Below are positions 19,141-27,107 of a stretch of 64,000 nt of DNA, piece after piece; positions within the stretch are counted from its first letter, which is position 1, and each line of letters begins with the position of its first letter. Origin of the DNA: Actinoplanes missouriensis 431 (GTDB taxonomy: Bacteria; Actinomycetota; Actinomycetes; Mycobacteriales; Micromonosporaceae); NCBI RefSeq assembly GCF_000284295.1, contig NC_017093.1, positions 8,122,001-8,186,000 on the forward strand, read 5' to 3'. The position numbers and the translations under genes were made by a program. The notes below the pieces were generated by a model. It saw only the letters and a program-made list of their open reading frames with translations. It made no database searches and had not been told where the DNA came from.

Positions 19141-19995
19141 TCAAGCCCTGTGCACGATGTTGTAGACGTCCCGCTTCTTCATGCCGAACTCGGTCGCCAC
19201 CGCTTGAATGGCGTCCCGGCGTGACTCGCCGGCCGCCTCCCGCTCGGCGACCGCCGCCCGCAGCTCCTCGTCGTCCGGAACCACCGCCGCGACGACCGGC
19301 GCGCCACCCACCACCAGCGTGATCTCGCCACGCGGCTCGCCCGCGGCAGCCCACTCGGCCAGCTCGGCGAGGGTCCCCCGACGGACCTCCTCGTACGTCT
19401 TGGTCAGCTCCCGGCAGACCGCCGCCGGCCGGTCCGCGCCGAAGACCCCCGCCAGGTCCGCCAGCGCGCTCACGATCCGGTGCGGCGCCTCGAAGAAGAC
19501 CAGGGTGCGCGGCTCGGCGGCGAGCTCACGCAGCCGGGACCGGCGGCCCGAGCCGGTCCGCGGCAGGAAGCCCTCGAAGGCGAACCTGTCGCTGGGCAGC
19601 CCGGAGAGCGCGAGCGCGGTGGTCACGGCGCTCGGGCCGGGCGCGGCGGTGACCGGATAGCCGGCGTCGAGCGCGGCCCGGACCAGCCGGTAACCGGGAT
19701 CCGACACGCTCGGCATGCCACCGTCGGTGACGACGGCGACCACCGCGCCGCCGGCCAGCGCCTCGACGAGTTCCGGCGTACGCCGCTCGTCGTTGCCCTC
19801 GAAGTACGACACGATCCGCCCGCTCACCGTGACGCCGAGATCGCGGGCGAGCCGGTTCAGGCGCCGCGTGTCCTCCGCCGCGATCACATCCGCCGAGGCC
19901 AGGACCTCGCGCAACCGGGTGGAGGCGTCGCCGATGTTGCCCAGAGGCGCGCCGGCCAGCACTACCCGCCCGGGTCCGTTCTCATGTCCCGCCAT
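19141..19995 (-). CDS. rsmI: 16S rRNA (cytidine(1402)-2'-O)-methyltransferase
   Basis: RsmI methylates the ribose of C1402 in the ribosomal P site. 284 residues, ATG 19995. Tetrapyrrole-methylase fold with LAGAPLGNIGDAS, DVIAAEDTRR, the SYFEGNDERR loop, VTDGGMPSVSDPGYRLV and AAPGPSAVTTALALSGLP; a C-terminal RsmI HTH-like tail (SRRDAIQAVATEFGMKKRDVYNIV) is present. Divergent from the protein O-mannosyltransferase gene, an arrangement common in Actinobacteria. Confidence 0.96.
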   Translation of the reverse strand: MAGHENGPGRVVLAGAPLGNIGDASTRLREVLASADVIAAEDTRRLNRLARDLGVTVSGRIVSYFEGNDERRTPELVEALAGGAVVAVVTDGGMPSVSDPGYRLVRAALDAGYPVTAAPGPSAVTTALALSGLPSDRFAFEGFLPRTGSGRRSRLRELAAEPRTLVFFEAPHRIVSALADLAGVFGADRPAAVCRELTKTYEEVRRGTLAELAEWAAAGEPRGEITLVVGGAPVVAAVVPDDEELRAAVAEREAAGESRRDAIQAVATEFGMKKRDVYNIVHRA

Positions 19996-20058
19996 CCGAA
20001 AAGTCCATCACATGACAGGACGCGGCGACGGCGGGCATCACTTCTCAGGCGTGGGGCC

Positions 20059-20064
20059 TACGAT
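20059..20064 (+). promoter_or_regulatory. -10 box of pmt (leaderless)
   Basis: TACGAT, 6 nt before GTG 20071, so transcription should begin at the start codon. Confidence 0.5.
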
Positions 20065-20070
20065 CGCGGG

Positions 20071-21654
20071 GTGACGACGGCGGCCACTGCTGAGAATGAC
20101 CTCACCCCCGCGGACTCGCCCGCCGAGGCGGAGCCGTCCTCCGGCGTGCGCGCGGTCCCGGAGATCGTCCGGCGGCGCCTGTCGACGCTGGACCAGCGCT
20201 TCAACCCGTACTCCTGGATCGTCACCGCGGTCATCGTGACGATCGCGGCGATCCTGCGGTTCGCCGGGTTGAGCCGCCCCAAGGGTTACATCTTCGACGA
20301 GGTGTACTACCCGACGGACGCCTGGGACATGCTGCAGCACGGCGTGGAGTGGGACGAGAAGACGAACGGTCCCGCCTATGTGGTGCACCCGCCGCTCGGC
20401 AAGTGGCTCATCGCGTTCGGCGAGCATTTCTTCGGCAACACCGAGCTGGGCTGGCGGGTCTCCGCCGCGGTCGCCGGCACGCTGATGATCCTGGTCCTGA
20501 TCCGGGTCGCCTACCGTCTGTTCCACTCGATCGTGCTGGCCGGCACGGCGGGCCTGCTGATGACGCTGGACGGCTTCCAGCTGGTGCTCTCCCGCACGTC
20601 GCTGCTCGACATCTTCCTCGGCCTGTTCATCCTGCTCACCTTCGCCTGCATGGTGCTGGACCGGGACCATTACCGGCGCAGCTGGCAGCGCGCGCTGGAC
20701 AAGGGGTACGACACGTCGGCCACCCCGACGCTCCCGCGGATCGTGCCGTGGTGGCTGCTCGTCGCCGGCGCGACGTTCGGCATGGCCTGCGGCGTCAAGT
20801 GGAGCGCGCTCTTCTTCGCCCCGTTCTTCGCCGGCCTGGTGATCGTCTGGCGGGTGCAGGCGCGCCGCTCGGCCGGCGTGCAGGGTCCGATCATCGCCGG
20901 GATCCTCGGCGACCTGGGCTGGCTGGTGCTCAGCTTCGGCATCACGTTCCTGGTCTACCTGGCGACCTGGACCGGCTGGTTCGTGACCGACACCGGCTAC
21001 TTCCGGCACTACCGGGAGGCGAACGGGATGAGCGAGCCGCCGATCCTGGGCGCGCTGCTCAACCTCGCGCACTATCACTCCGAGGCGTACAACTTCCACA
21101 GCGGCCTGACCGAGAAGCACACCTACCAGTCGTGGCCGTGGCAGTGGCTGCTGCTGGGCCGGCCGGTCGCGTTCTACTGGAACGGCAACGGCAGCTGCGG
21201 CGCCTCGAACTGCGCGGCCGAGATCCTGCTGCTCGGCACGCCGATCCTCTGGTGGTCGTTCCTGCCGGCGCTGGGCGCGCTGGTCTGGTTCGGCATCGCC
21301 CGGCGCGACTGGCGGGCCTACGCCATCTTCACCGGCGCGGCGGGCGGCCTGCTGCCGTGGTTCTACTTCGCGGTCGCCGACGGCCGGACGATGTTCTCGT
21401 TCTACGCCATGCCGGCGCTGCCGTTCCTCATCCTGGCCGTCGTCTACGTGCTCGGCGCGATCATGACACCACCGGGCGGGATCGTGGCCGGCCCGGGCCG
21501 CTCCGACCGGCAACTCATCGGCACGGTCGTCCTCACCACGTTCGTGGTGCTGGTGGCGCTCTGCTTCGCCTACTTCTACCCGATCTTCGTGGGCACGCTG
21601 ATGCCGTACGACGACTGGTCGGTGCGCATGTGGCTCGGGAGCCGCTGGATCTGA
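20071..21654 (+). CDS. pmt: Dolichyl-phosphate-mannose-protein mannosyltransferase (Pmt)
   Basis: Transfers mannose from polyprenyl-phosphate-mannose to Ser/Thr of secreted proteins during Sec export (GT39, GT-C fold). 527 residues from GTG 20071; the open frame runs far upstream, but homology begins near MTTAATAENDLTPADS. About ten membrane segments. The catalytic acidic loop FDEVYYPTDAWDM follows the first segment, and HPPLGKWLIAFGE and YNFHSGLTEKHTYQSWPWQW are typical GT39 sequences. Only bacterial-type C-terminus, no MIR domain. Possible substrate in this window: Thr/Pro-rich secreted proteins such as the PKD-like one. Confidence 0.95.
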   Translation: MTTAATAENDLTPADSPAEAEPSSGVRAVPEIVRRRLSTLDQRFNPYSWIVTAVIVTIAAILRFAGLSRPKGYIFDEVYYPTDAWDMLQHGVEWDEKTNGPAYVVHPPLGKWLIAFGEHFFGNTELGWRVSAAVAGTLMILVLIRVAYRLFHSIVLAGTAGLLMTLDGFQLVLSRTSLLDIFLGLFILLTFACMVLDRDHYRRSWQRALDKGYDTSATPTLPRIVPWWLLVAGATFGMACGVKWSALFFAPFFAGLVIVWRVQARRSAGVQGPIIAGILGDLGWLVLSFGITFLVYLATWTGWFVTDTGYFRHYREANGMSEPPILGALLNLAHYHSEAYNFHSGLTEKHTYQSWPWQWLLLGRPVAFYWNGNGSCGASNCAAEILLLGTPILWWSFLPALGALVWFGIARRDWRAYAIFTGAAGGLLPWFYFAVADGRTMFSFYAMPALPFLILAVVYVLGAIMTPPGGIVAGPGRSDRQLIGTVVLTTFVVLVALCFAYFYPIFVGTLMPYDDWSVRMWLGSRWI

Positions 21655-21780
21655 GGCCCAGCCGGTACCGGTCGCTCGACGCCGGCCCGGCTTCCTCAAC
21701 CGCCGCCAGCATCGCCATGTCGCGCGGCGAGTGAGAGCCCGGAGCAATCTGCACGAACGAATGGCCTCGTCTCGGGGTTC

Positions 21781-22831
21781 GTGCTGAAGCTCGCACGCCA
21801 GTCCGCCACGCTGACGCAGGAGCGACTCGCTGAGGAACTCGGCGTCGACGTCACCACCGTCCAGGGATGGGAATCCGGCCGCCGTCCCCTCGCGGCGATG
21901 GGCGCAGGCGACTTTCTGAAGCTGTGCGGCCGACTTTCCAGACTGGGTGCGCCTGCGGCGACAGGACGCCATCTCCGTGAGTCGATCGAGGCTGACCAGG
22001 TTCTCACGACCGGCGTCGTCGCCGGCGAGTCCTGGGTAGAGCCGGACAGCCACCCGCTCGCCGCCAGCGTTCACCGCTGGACGATCACCAATCTCATTTT
22101 GTGGCCGATCCTCGGACGAATTCCCAGGCACTTGCATGAGTTTGTCCCTCAAGTCCCCCGGCGTGGCCCCACGCCAACTCAACCCACCCTGAGCGCCGAA
22201 GAACGAACCCGCTTCCTCAACCACCTGCCTGACCATCGCCGAACGCGCACAGCGGTCCGACGAGGCGCTACTGCGCCGACAGGCCGTCTACCTCCTCGGC
22301 TTCGACGGACGACAAGAGGTGGTCGACTGGCTCCGCACGGAGTGGAACCGCGCGGGACGCCACAGGCCCGGAGAGCAGAACATCGCGGAACTCCTGGAGG
22401 CCCGCTCAGCATCAGTAGCCCTGGCGGTCGCCGGAGACAGCACACACCTCTACGACTTCGTCGAGCACATGACGAACCAGGCTGAAGAGGTAGCGAACCT
22501 CAACTACTGGGCCTACTGGATCGGCGAACTCAGCGACGACAAGACCAACGACGACTTCATGCTGACCGCCGACACCCGCTCATGGGCTGGTAGCCGACTA
22601 CTTCGGCACCTCATGGAACGTCTCGACCCGGCTTCACCGCAGCGGCCTTTGAACATCTGTACCCTTCATGCGCTCATAGCTTCGCGACCAGAGCTCCTCA
22701 ACGGACGACCAGCAGTTCGCACGTCGCTCACCGAAGTGCTCGATAAGCTCGCTGCCACCGCTGATCTGAGCCGCTCCGAGCGAGACCGGATCGCCGGCCT
22801 CCAATACGCGAATCGCATCGCCGAACGGTAG
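21781..22831 (+). pseudogene. XRE family regulator, interrupted by a frameshift
   Basis: The N-terminal part (from GTG 21781) has a clear XRE HTH: LARQSATLTQERLAEELGVD, VTTVQGWESGRRPL, then GAPAATGRHLRESIEAD and PDSHPLAASVHRW. At about 22221-22235 the reading frame must shift by +1: after NHL the sequence continues in the next frame as LTIAERAQRSDEALLRRQAV and YLLGFDGRQEVVDWLRTEW, running to the stop at 22831. Read across the shift, the product has about 349 residues and resembles actinobacterial XRE regulators that lie beside an HD hydrolase gene, as here. One extra C in CTGCCTG explains the break. True mutation, sequencing error and programmed shift are all possible. Confidence 0.75.
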
Positions 22832-22842
22832 GAAGGACCACA

Positions 22843-23403
22843 GTGCCAGAGGACGCCGCAGCCATCGCCGCATTCGGGTACGAGCTGGGCTTACTCAAAC
22901 GCGTCCGCCGCGCCGGCTGGTGGCACGCCGGGGTTCGCGACCCCGAGTCGGTAGCCGAGCACACCATGCGGACCGCACAGCTGGCAGCCCTGATCGCGGC
23001 CGAGGAAGGCGCCGACCCGGCTCGCGCCGCCTTCCTCGCGCTCTGGCACGACACGCAGGAGACCCGGACCGGCGACCTTCCGCACACCGCCGCCGCGTAC
23101 GTGTCGAAGCCTGACCCCCGCCAGATCACCGCCGACCAGACGAACGCCCTCCCTCAGCGATCCCGCGAGACGGTTCGCGCCGCAGTCGACGAGTACGAGG
23201 CCCGTCAGACGCTGGAGGCGCTCTGCGCCAGAGACGCCGACAAGCTGGAGATGCTGCTCCAGGCCATCGAGTACCGCGACACCGGCGTCCGCAGAGTCGA
23301 CGGCTGGATCGAGTCCGCCCGCAAGGACCTCAAGACCGAGACGAGCAGACGGATCGCTGAGGCCGCCATGTCCGTGTCCCCTCTGGCGTGGCGCGATAGA
23401 TAG
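22843..23403 (+). CDS. HD domain phosphohydrolase (YfbR/HDDC2-like)
   Basis: 186 residues from GTG 22843, with AGGAAGG 7 nt upstream. Metal-binding HD signature: H in VAEHTMRTAQLA, paired HD in ALWHDTQETRTGD, and D in ARDADKLEMLLQA. This matches the 5'-deoxynucleotidase-like HD branch, which removes phosphate from nucleoside monophosphates; the substrate here is not proven. It lies 11 bases after the broken XRE gene, so the two form a unit. Composition is somewhat lower in G+C than flanking genes, compatible with horizontal acquisition. Confidence 0.85.
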   Translation: MPEDAAAIAAFGYELGLLKRVRRAGWWHAGVRDPESVAEHTMRTAQLAALIAAEEGADPARAAFLALWHDTQETRTGDLPHTAAAYVSKPDPRQITADQTNALPQRSRETVRAAVDEYEARQTLEALCARDADKLEMLLQAIEYRDTGVRRVDGWIESARKDLKTETSRRIAEAAMSVSPLAWRDR

Positions 23404-23980
23404 AGCCCTGAGTCCCGACATGCTGCAGGCGCCAGACGCTGTGCTCAGCGGTCTGCTGCCAGACCGACCCGTTGGGCCGGCTCAACACAGCGCTTCGCCG
23501 CAGGCCCTAAACGCGACGGTTGTCAAGGCGGGCCGGGTCCCTGGGCGCCGCTCGGCGGGTCGGGCCGGAAATAGGGCGCGCCCCGATCGCCTGCCACGGG
23601 GGAAGCGGGCGATAGGGGCGCGCAAGATGGAGCTTAACCAGGTCGGATGCCTGGCACAACGGTGGCTCGACAAGATTGCCGTGTCGCAACCACCTTCCCG
23701 GGAATTCGGACATTAGGCTCTTACTACACTTAACGGGTTCTATCGATTCGTGAAGAATGCTCGATTAATGCGTCAGGAATACGACAGCAAATTGGGTCCC
23801 GAATCGACGTAACGTCTTTGGCCCTCGCGCCTCACCGCTGCTCAGCGAAACGCGCTTCGAGAACGCCCACACCGGTCACCACCGGTCAAACCCTCAGGCT
23901 CATCATTTCGTCCCATTTCAGGGGATCAGTCGGTCGTCCCCCTTGTGAGTGATCTGTGCCAAGATCGCGATAAATGTTCT
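23404..23980. other. 577-base non-coding region, lower GC, with hairpins
   Basis: No credible gene. It holds a long GC hairpin (23576-23623), an 8-bp inverted repeat TCGATTCG/CGAATCGA (23743-23750 and 23800-23807), and a tandem CACCGGTCA pair near 23875. The second half is notably AT-rich for this genome. It could hold a small RNA or long regulatory leader, but I cannot name one. Confidence 0.5.
23576..23623 (+). terminator. Long GC-rich hairpin downstream of the HD gene
   Basis: 16-bp stem with one mismatch (GCGCGCCCCGATCGCC against GGCGATAGGGGCGCGC), 17-nt loop. Lies 170 bases after the HD hydrolase gene; terminator or structured RNA. Confidence 0.5.
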
Positions 23981-23986
23981 TAAGCT
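23981..23986 (+). promoter_or_regulatory. -10 box of the deacetylase/GT2 operon (leaderless)
   Basis: TAAGCT, 7 nt before GTG 23994. Confidence 0.45.
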
Positions 23987-23993
23987 TCGCCGC

Positions 23994-24602
23994 GTGACTT
24001 CGCAGGAGCCAAGAACTTCGCAATCCGCCGATCAAGACGCCCCCGACACGGAAATCATCGCCGTGTCCGCGCCCGCCCCGGTGTTCGTCGACACCACCGG
24101 GCGACGCAGCCGGCTGCTTCGGCGCCTCGCGCTCGCCTTCGGTGTCCTCGTCGTCGCCTACGGGGGGTTGCTCAGCGTCAGCCTGGCCGGTGGACCGGTC
24201 AGTTCCAGCGCGGTACTACCGCTGCCCGGCCTGGACGACGAACAGGACGCCACGGGCGCCGCCACGCCGCAGCCGCGCCCCAGCCCGACCCCCCAGCCCA
24301 GCGCCGCGGCCGGTCCGCGGTACACGGTGGAGGCGCTGCAACGGCGTACCGGTGACGCGCCGCGCCGATCCCCGGCGCCGAGCTCGTCCCAGCCGTCCGC
24401 CACACCATCGGCGTCGGCCACCTCGAAGCCGGCCGCCACCCGGACCGCGGCGCCGGCCACCACCCGGATCACGGAGTCGACGGGCAAGCCGCAGCCCAGC
24501 AAGTCGTCGCCGGCGCCGATCGTCGAGTCCAGCAGCCCGCCGGCGCCCGGCCCGATCGTCCCGCCGGCGCCGCCCGGCACCGGGGACGGGGCCACACCAT
24601 GA
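23994..24602 (+). CDS. Single-span membrane protein with Pro/Ser/Thr-rich exterior
   Basis: 202 residues from GTG 23994. A short cytosolic N-terminus ends in RRSRLLRR, followed by one membrane segment (about 48-70, LALAFGVLVVAYGGLLSVSLA) and a 130-residue low-complexity exterior rich in Pro, Ser, Ala and Thr, a likely target for O-mannosylation. No enzymatic motif. The stop overlaps the next start (ATGA), so it is translationally coupled to the deacetylase/GT2 gene and may be its accessory subunit or wall anchor. Confidence 0.75.
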   Translation: MTSQEPRTSQSADQDAPDTEIIAVSAPAPVFVDTTGRRSRLLRRLALAFGVLVVAYGGLLSVSLAGGPVSSSAVLPLPGLDDEQDATGAATPQPRPSPTPQPSAAAGPRYTVEALQRRTGDAPRRSPAPSSSQPSATPSASATSKPAATRTAAPATTRITESTGKPQPSKSSPAPIVESSSPPAPGPIVPPAPPGTGDGATP

Positions 24603-27046
24603 CCGCCCCGCACACCCCCCGGCGGTCCCGGCTGCGAGGCCGCAGCCGGCGCCGCATCCTGCCGCGCCCCCGCGTCATGCTCGGCACCCTGCTGATCGGC
24701 TTCTTCGTGGCCGTGCTCGTCGTGCAGGCCTACATCAACGCCGAGTTCACCAACGACCATGTGCAGACCGAGGTCGGCGACCAGGCCGGGGTGCCGCCGG
24801 CGATCCGCGGCGGCGGGCCGATCATCAACACCACCGGCGGCCAGGAAAGCACCACCCGCCTGCCGGACCGCACGATCGCGCTCACCTTCGACGACGGGCC
24901 GGATCCCACGTGGACCCCGAAGATCCTCAAGGTGCTGCGTGACAACGACGCGCACGGCACATTCTTCGTGGTCGGCTCGCAGGTGGCCCGCCACCCCGAG
25001 CTGACCGAGCAGATCGTGGCCGGCGGCAACGAACTGGGCCTGCACACGTTCACCCACCCGAACATGCAGCGGCTCGCACCCTGGCGGCGTGAGCTGGAAC
25101 TGTCCCAGAACCAGGTGGCGATCGCCCGGGCCACCGGAGTGCGGACCAACCTGGCCCGATTCCCGTACTCCTCGAAGAACGCCGCGATCGACGACGTGAA
25201 CTGGAAGATCGTCAAGGAGGCGGGCCGGCAGGGCTACCTCGTCGTGGTCAACGACCTGGACAGCGAGGACTGGCAGCGGCCGGGCGTCGAGCGGATCATC
25301 GCGAACGCCACGCCGGCCGGCGAGAGCTCGGCGGTCGTGCTGTTCCACGACGCCGGCGGTGAGCGGTCGCAGACCGTGCAGGCCCTGGCCGAGTTCATCC
25401 CGCGGATGAAGGCCCGCGGCTACCGGTTCACCACCGTCACCGAGGGCCTGAACCTGAGCATCGCCGAGCAGGCCGCGAGCGCCGGCCGGGACCGGGCCGA
25501 GAGCACCGAGGCGATCGCCGCGCTGCCGCTCAACCCGGACGCGCCCCCGCACGACGAGCTGCGCGGTCTGGCTCTGATCTGGACGGTACGGTTCGCCGAC
25601 GGCCTGGTCCTGGTGATCGCCACGTTGTTCGTGGTGGTCGGGGCGCTGACCATCGGCCGTACCCTCCTGTTGCTCGTGCTCGCCAGCCGGCACGCCCGGC
25701 AGCGCCGCAAGCCGGACTGGCGCTGGGGTCCCCCGGTGACCGAGCCGGTCTCGGTGATCGTCCCGGCATACAACGAGAAGGAGGGCATCGAGGCCGCCGT
25801 CCGCTCGCTCGCCACCGGCGACTACCCGGAGATCGAGGTGGTGGTCGTCGACGACGGCTCCACCGACGGCACGGCCGACCTGGTGGAACGCATGGGGCTG
25901 CCGAACGTCCGGGTGGTCCGGGTCCCGAACGGCGGCAAGCCCAACGCCCTGAACACCGGCGTGGCGCTGGCCCGGCACGACCTGATCGTCACGGTCGACG
26001 GCGACACGATCTTCGAGGACGACTCGATCCGCCGGCTCGTGCAGCCGTTCGCCGACCGCACGGTGGGTGCGGTCGCCGGCAACGTGAAGGTCGGCAACCG
26101 GGCCAGCATGGTCGCGCTCTGGCAGCACATCGAGTACGTGATCGGCTTCAACCTGGACCGCCGGCTCTACGAGACGATGAACTGCATGCCGACCGTGCCG
26201 GGCGCGATCGGCGCGTTCCGCCGGGAGGCGCTCGCCCAGGTCGGCGGCGTGAGCGACGAGACGCTGGCCGAGGACACCGACGTCACGATGGCGCTCTGCC
26301 GGGCCGGCTGGCGGGTCGTCTACGAGGAGAACGCCCGCGCCTGGACCGAGGCGCCGACCACCCTGGAACAGCTCTACCGGCAGCGGTACCGGTGGAGTTA
26401 CGGGACCATGCAGGCGATGTGGAAGCACCGCCGGTCGATCCTCGAGTCCGGCGCGTCCGGCCGGTTCGGGCGGGTCGGCCTGCCGTTCCTGGCGCTCTTC
26501 GGGGTGGCCCTGCCGATGCTCGCCCCGGTCGTCGACATCATGCTCGTCTACGGCCTGGTCTTCTGGGAGCTCAGCGAGACCCTCGTCGCCTGGCTCGGCA
26601 TGCTCTCGCTGCAGATGTTCACGGCCGCGGTGGCGTTCCGTTTCGACCGCGAGTCGTACAAGCCGCTGCTCCGGCTGCCGTTGCAGCAGTTCGCGTACCG
26701 GCAATTGATGTACCTGGTTCTGCTGCAGTCCGCGACCACCGCGCTGACCGGCGGCCGGCTGCGCTGGCACAAGCTGGACCGGGCCGGGCTGGTGGCGCGC
26801 ACGACGCCCGCCGCCGAGCCGATCGGACCGGGCGGGCCGGTCGCTCCCACGGTGGACAGCTGGCCCCCGGTTTCACCGGATTTCACCCCGGCTCCGCGTA
26901 CGCCCACCGGTCGTGCCGTGGCGCCCCCGGCCGTCCCGGTGCAACCCGCGCACTATGACAACTTCCGGGATGACAACTTCCCCGATGAGCTTCCGTCCGC
27001 CGGCTCGCCCCCGGCAGGAGGCTCCGGCCCGGTTCGCGCCGGGTGA
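24599..27046 (+). CDS. Bifunctional polysaccharide deacetylase / family 2 glycosyltransferase
   Basis: 815 residues combining two activities of a PNAG-like or chitin-like exopolysaccharide system. After an N-terminal membrane anchor (27-45) comes a NodB carbohydrate esterase 4 domain: TFDDGPDP (96-103) and metal-binding HTFTH (149-153), placed outside the cell. A membrane segment (about 340-365) leads to a GT2 domain with SVIVPAYNEKEGIEAAV, VVVDDGSTDGT, TVDGDT, AEDTDVTM and RQRYRWSYG (acid-base and QxxRW-type residues). Further membrane segments and a Pro-rich tail follow. Synthase and deacetylase in one chain suggest made-and-modified glycan at the same site. Family known in Actinobacteria; product unknown. 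Confidence 0.92.
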   Translation: MTAPHTPRRSRLRGRSRRRILPRPRVMLGTLLIGFFVAVLVVQAYINAEFTNDHVQTEVGDQAGVPPAIRGGGPIINTTGGQESTTRLPDRTIALTFDDGPDPTWTPKILKVLRDNDAHGTFFVVGSQVARHPELTEQIVAGGNELGLHTFTHPNMQRLAPWRRELELSQNQVAIARATGVRTNLARFPYSSKNAAIDDVNWKIVKEAGRQGYLVVVNDLDSEDWQRPGVERIIANATPAGESSAVVLFHDAGGERSQTVQALAEFIPRMKARGYRFTTVTEGLNLSIAEQAASAGRDRAESTEAIAALPLNPDAPPHDELRGLALIWTVRFADGLVLVIATLFVVVGALTIGRTLLLLVLASRHARQRRKPDWRWGPPVTEPVSVIVPAYNEKEGIEAAVRSLATGDYPEIEVVVVDDGSTDGTADLVERMGLPNVRVVRVPNGGKPNALNTGVALARHDLIVTVDGDTIFEDDSIRRLVQPFADRTVGAVAGNVKVGNRASMVALWQHIEYVIGFNLDRRLYETMNCMPTVPGAIGAFRREALAQVGGVSDETLAEDTDVTMALCRAGWRVVYEENARAWTEAPTTLEQLYRQRYRWSYGTMQAMWKHRRSILESGASGRFGRVGLPFLALFGVALPMLAPVVDIMLVYGLVFWELSETLVAWLGMLSLQMFTAAVAFRFDRESYKPLLRLPLQQFAYRQLMYLVLLQSATTALTGGRLRWHKLDRAGLVARTTPAAEPIGPGGPVAPTVDSWPPVSPDFTPAPRTPTGRAVAPPAVPVQPAHYDNFRDDNFPDELPSAGSPPAGGSGPVRAG

Positions 27047-27049
27047 GCG

Positions 27050-27098
27050 CACCGGCCCGCGCCCGGCCGATCTGCAGCCGGGCGGGCGCGGGCCGGTG
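27050..27098. terminator. Bidirectional terminator, deacetylase/GT2 and GAF genes
   Basis: Perfect 16-bp stem CACCGGCCCGCGCCCG / CGGGCGCGGGCCGGTG with 17-nt loop, filling the 61-base gap between the two convergent stops. Confidence 0.8.
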
Positions 27099-27107
27099 GG
27101 TGCGCCC

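Noticed and set aside
20038-22236. 732-codon open frame on the minus strand opposite pmt
   Set aside because: Shadow frame produced by high GC third positions of pmt; product is a His/Arg/Glu-rich low-complexity string with no family resemblance.
23576-23623. 6C-type RNA
   Set aside because: The hairpin lacks the C-run loops that define 6C RNA.
24158-26770. 870-codon open frame on the minus strand opposite the deacetylase/GT2 gene
   Set aside because: Shadow of the real gene, which shows NodB and GT2 motifs on the plus strand.
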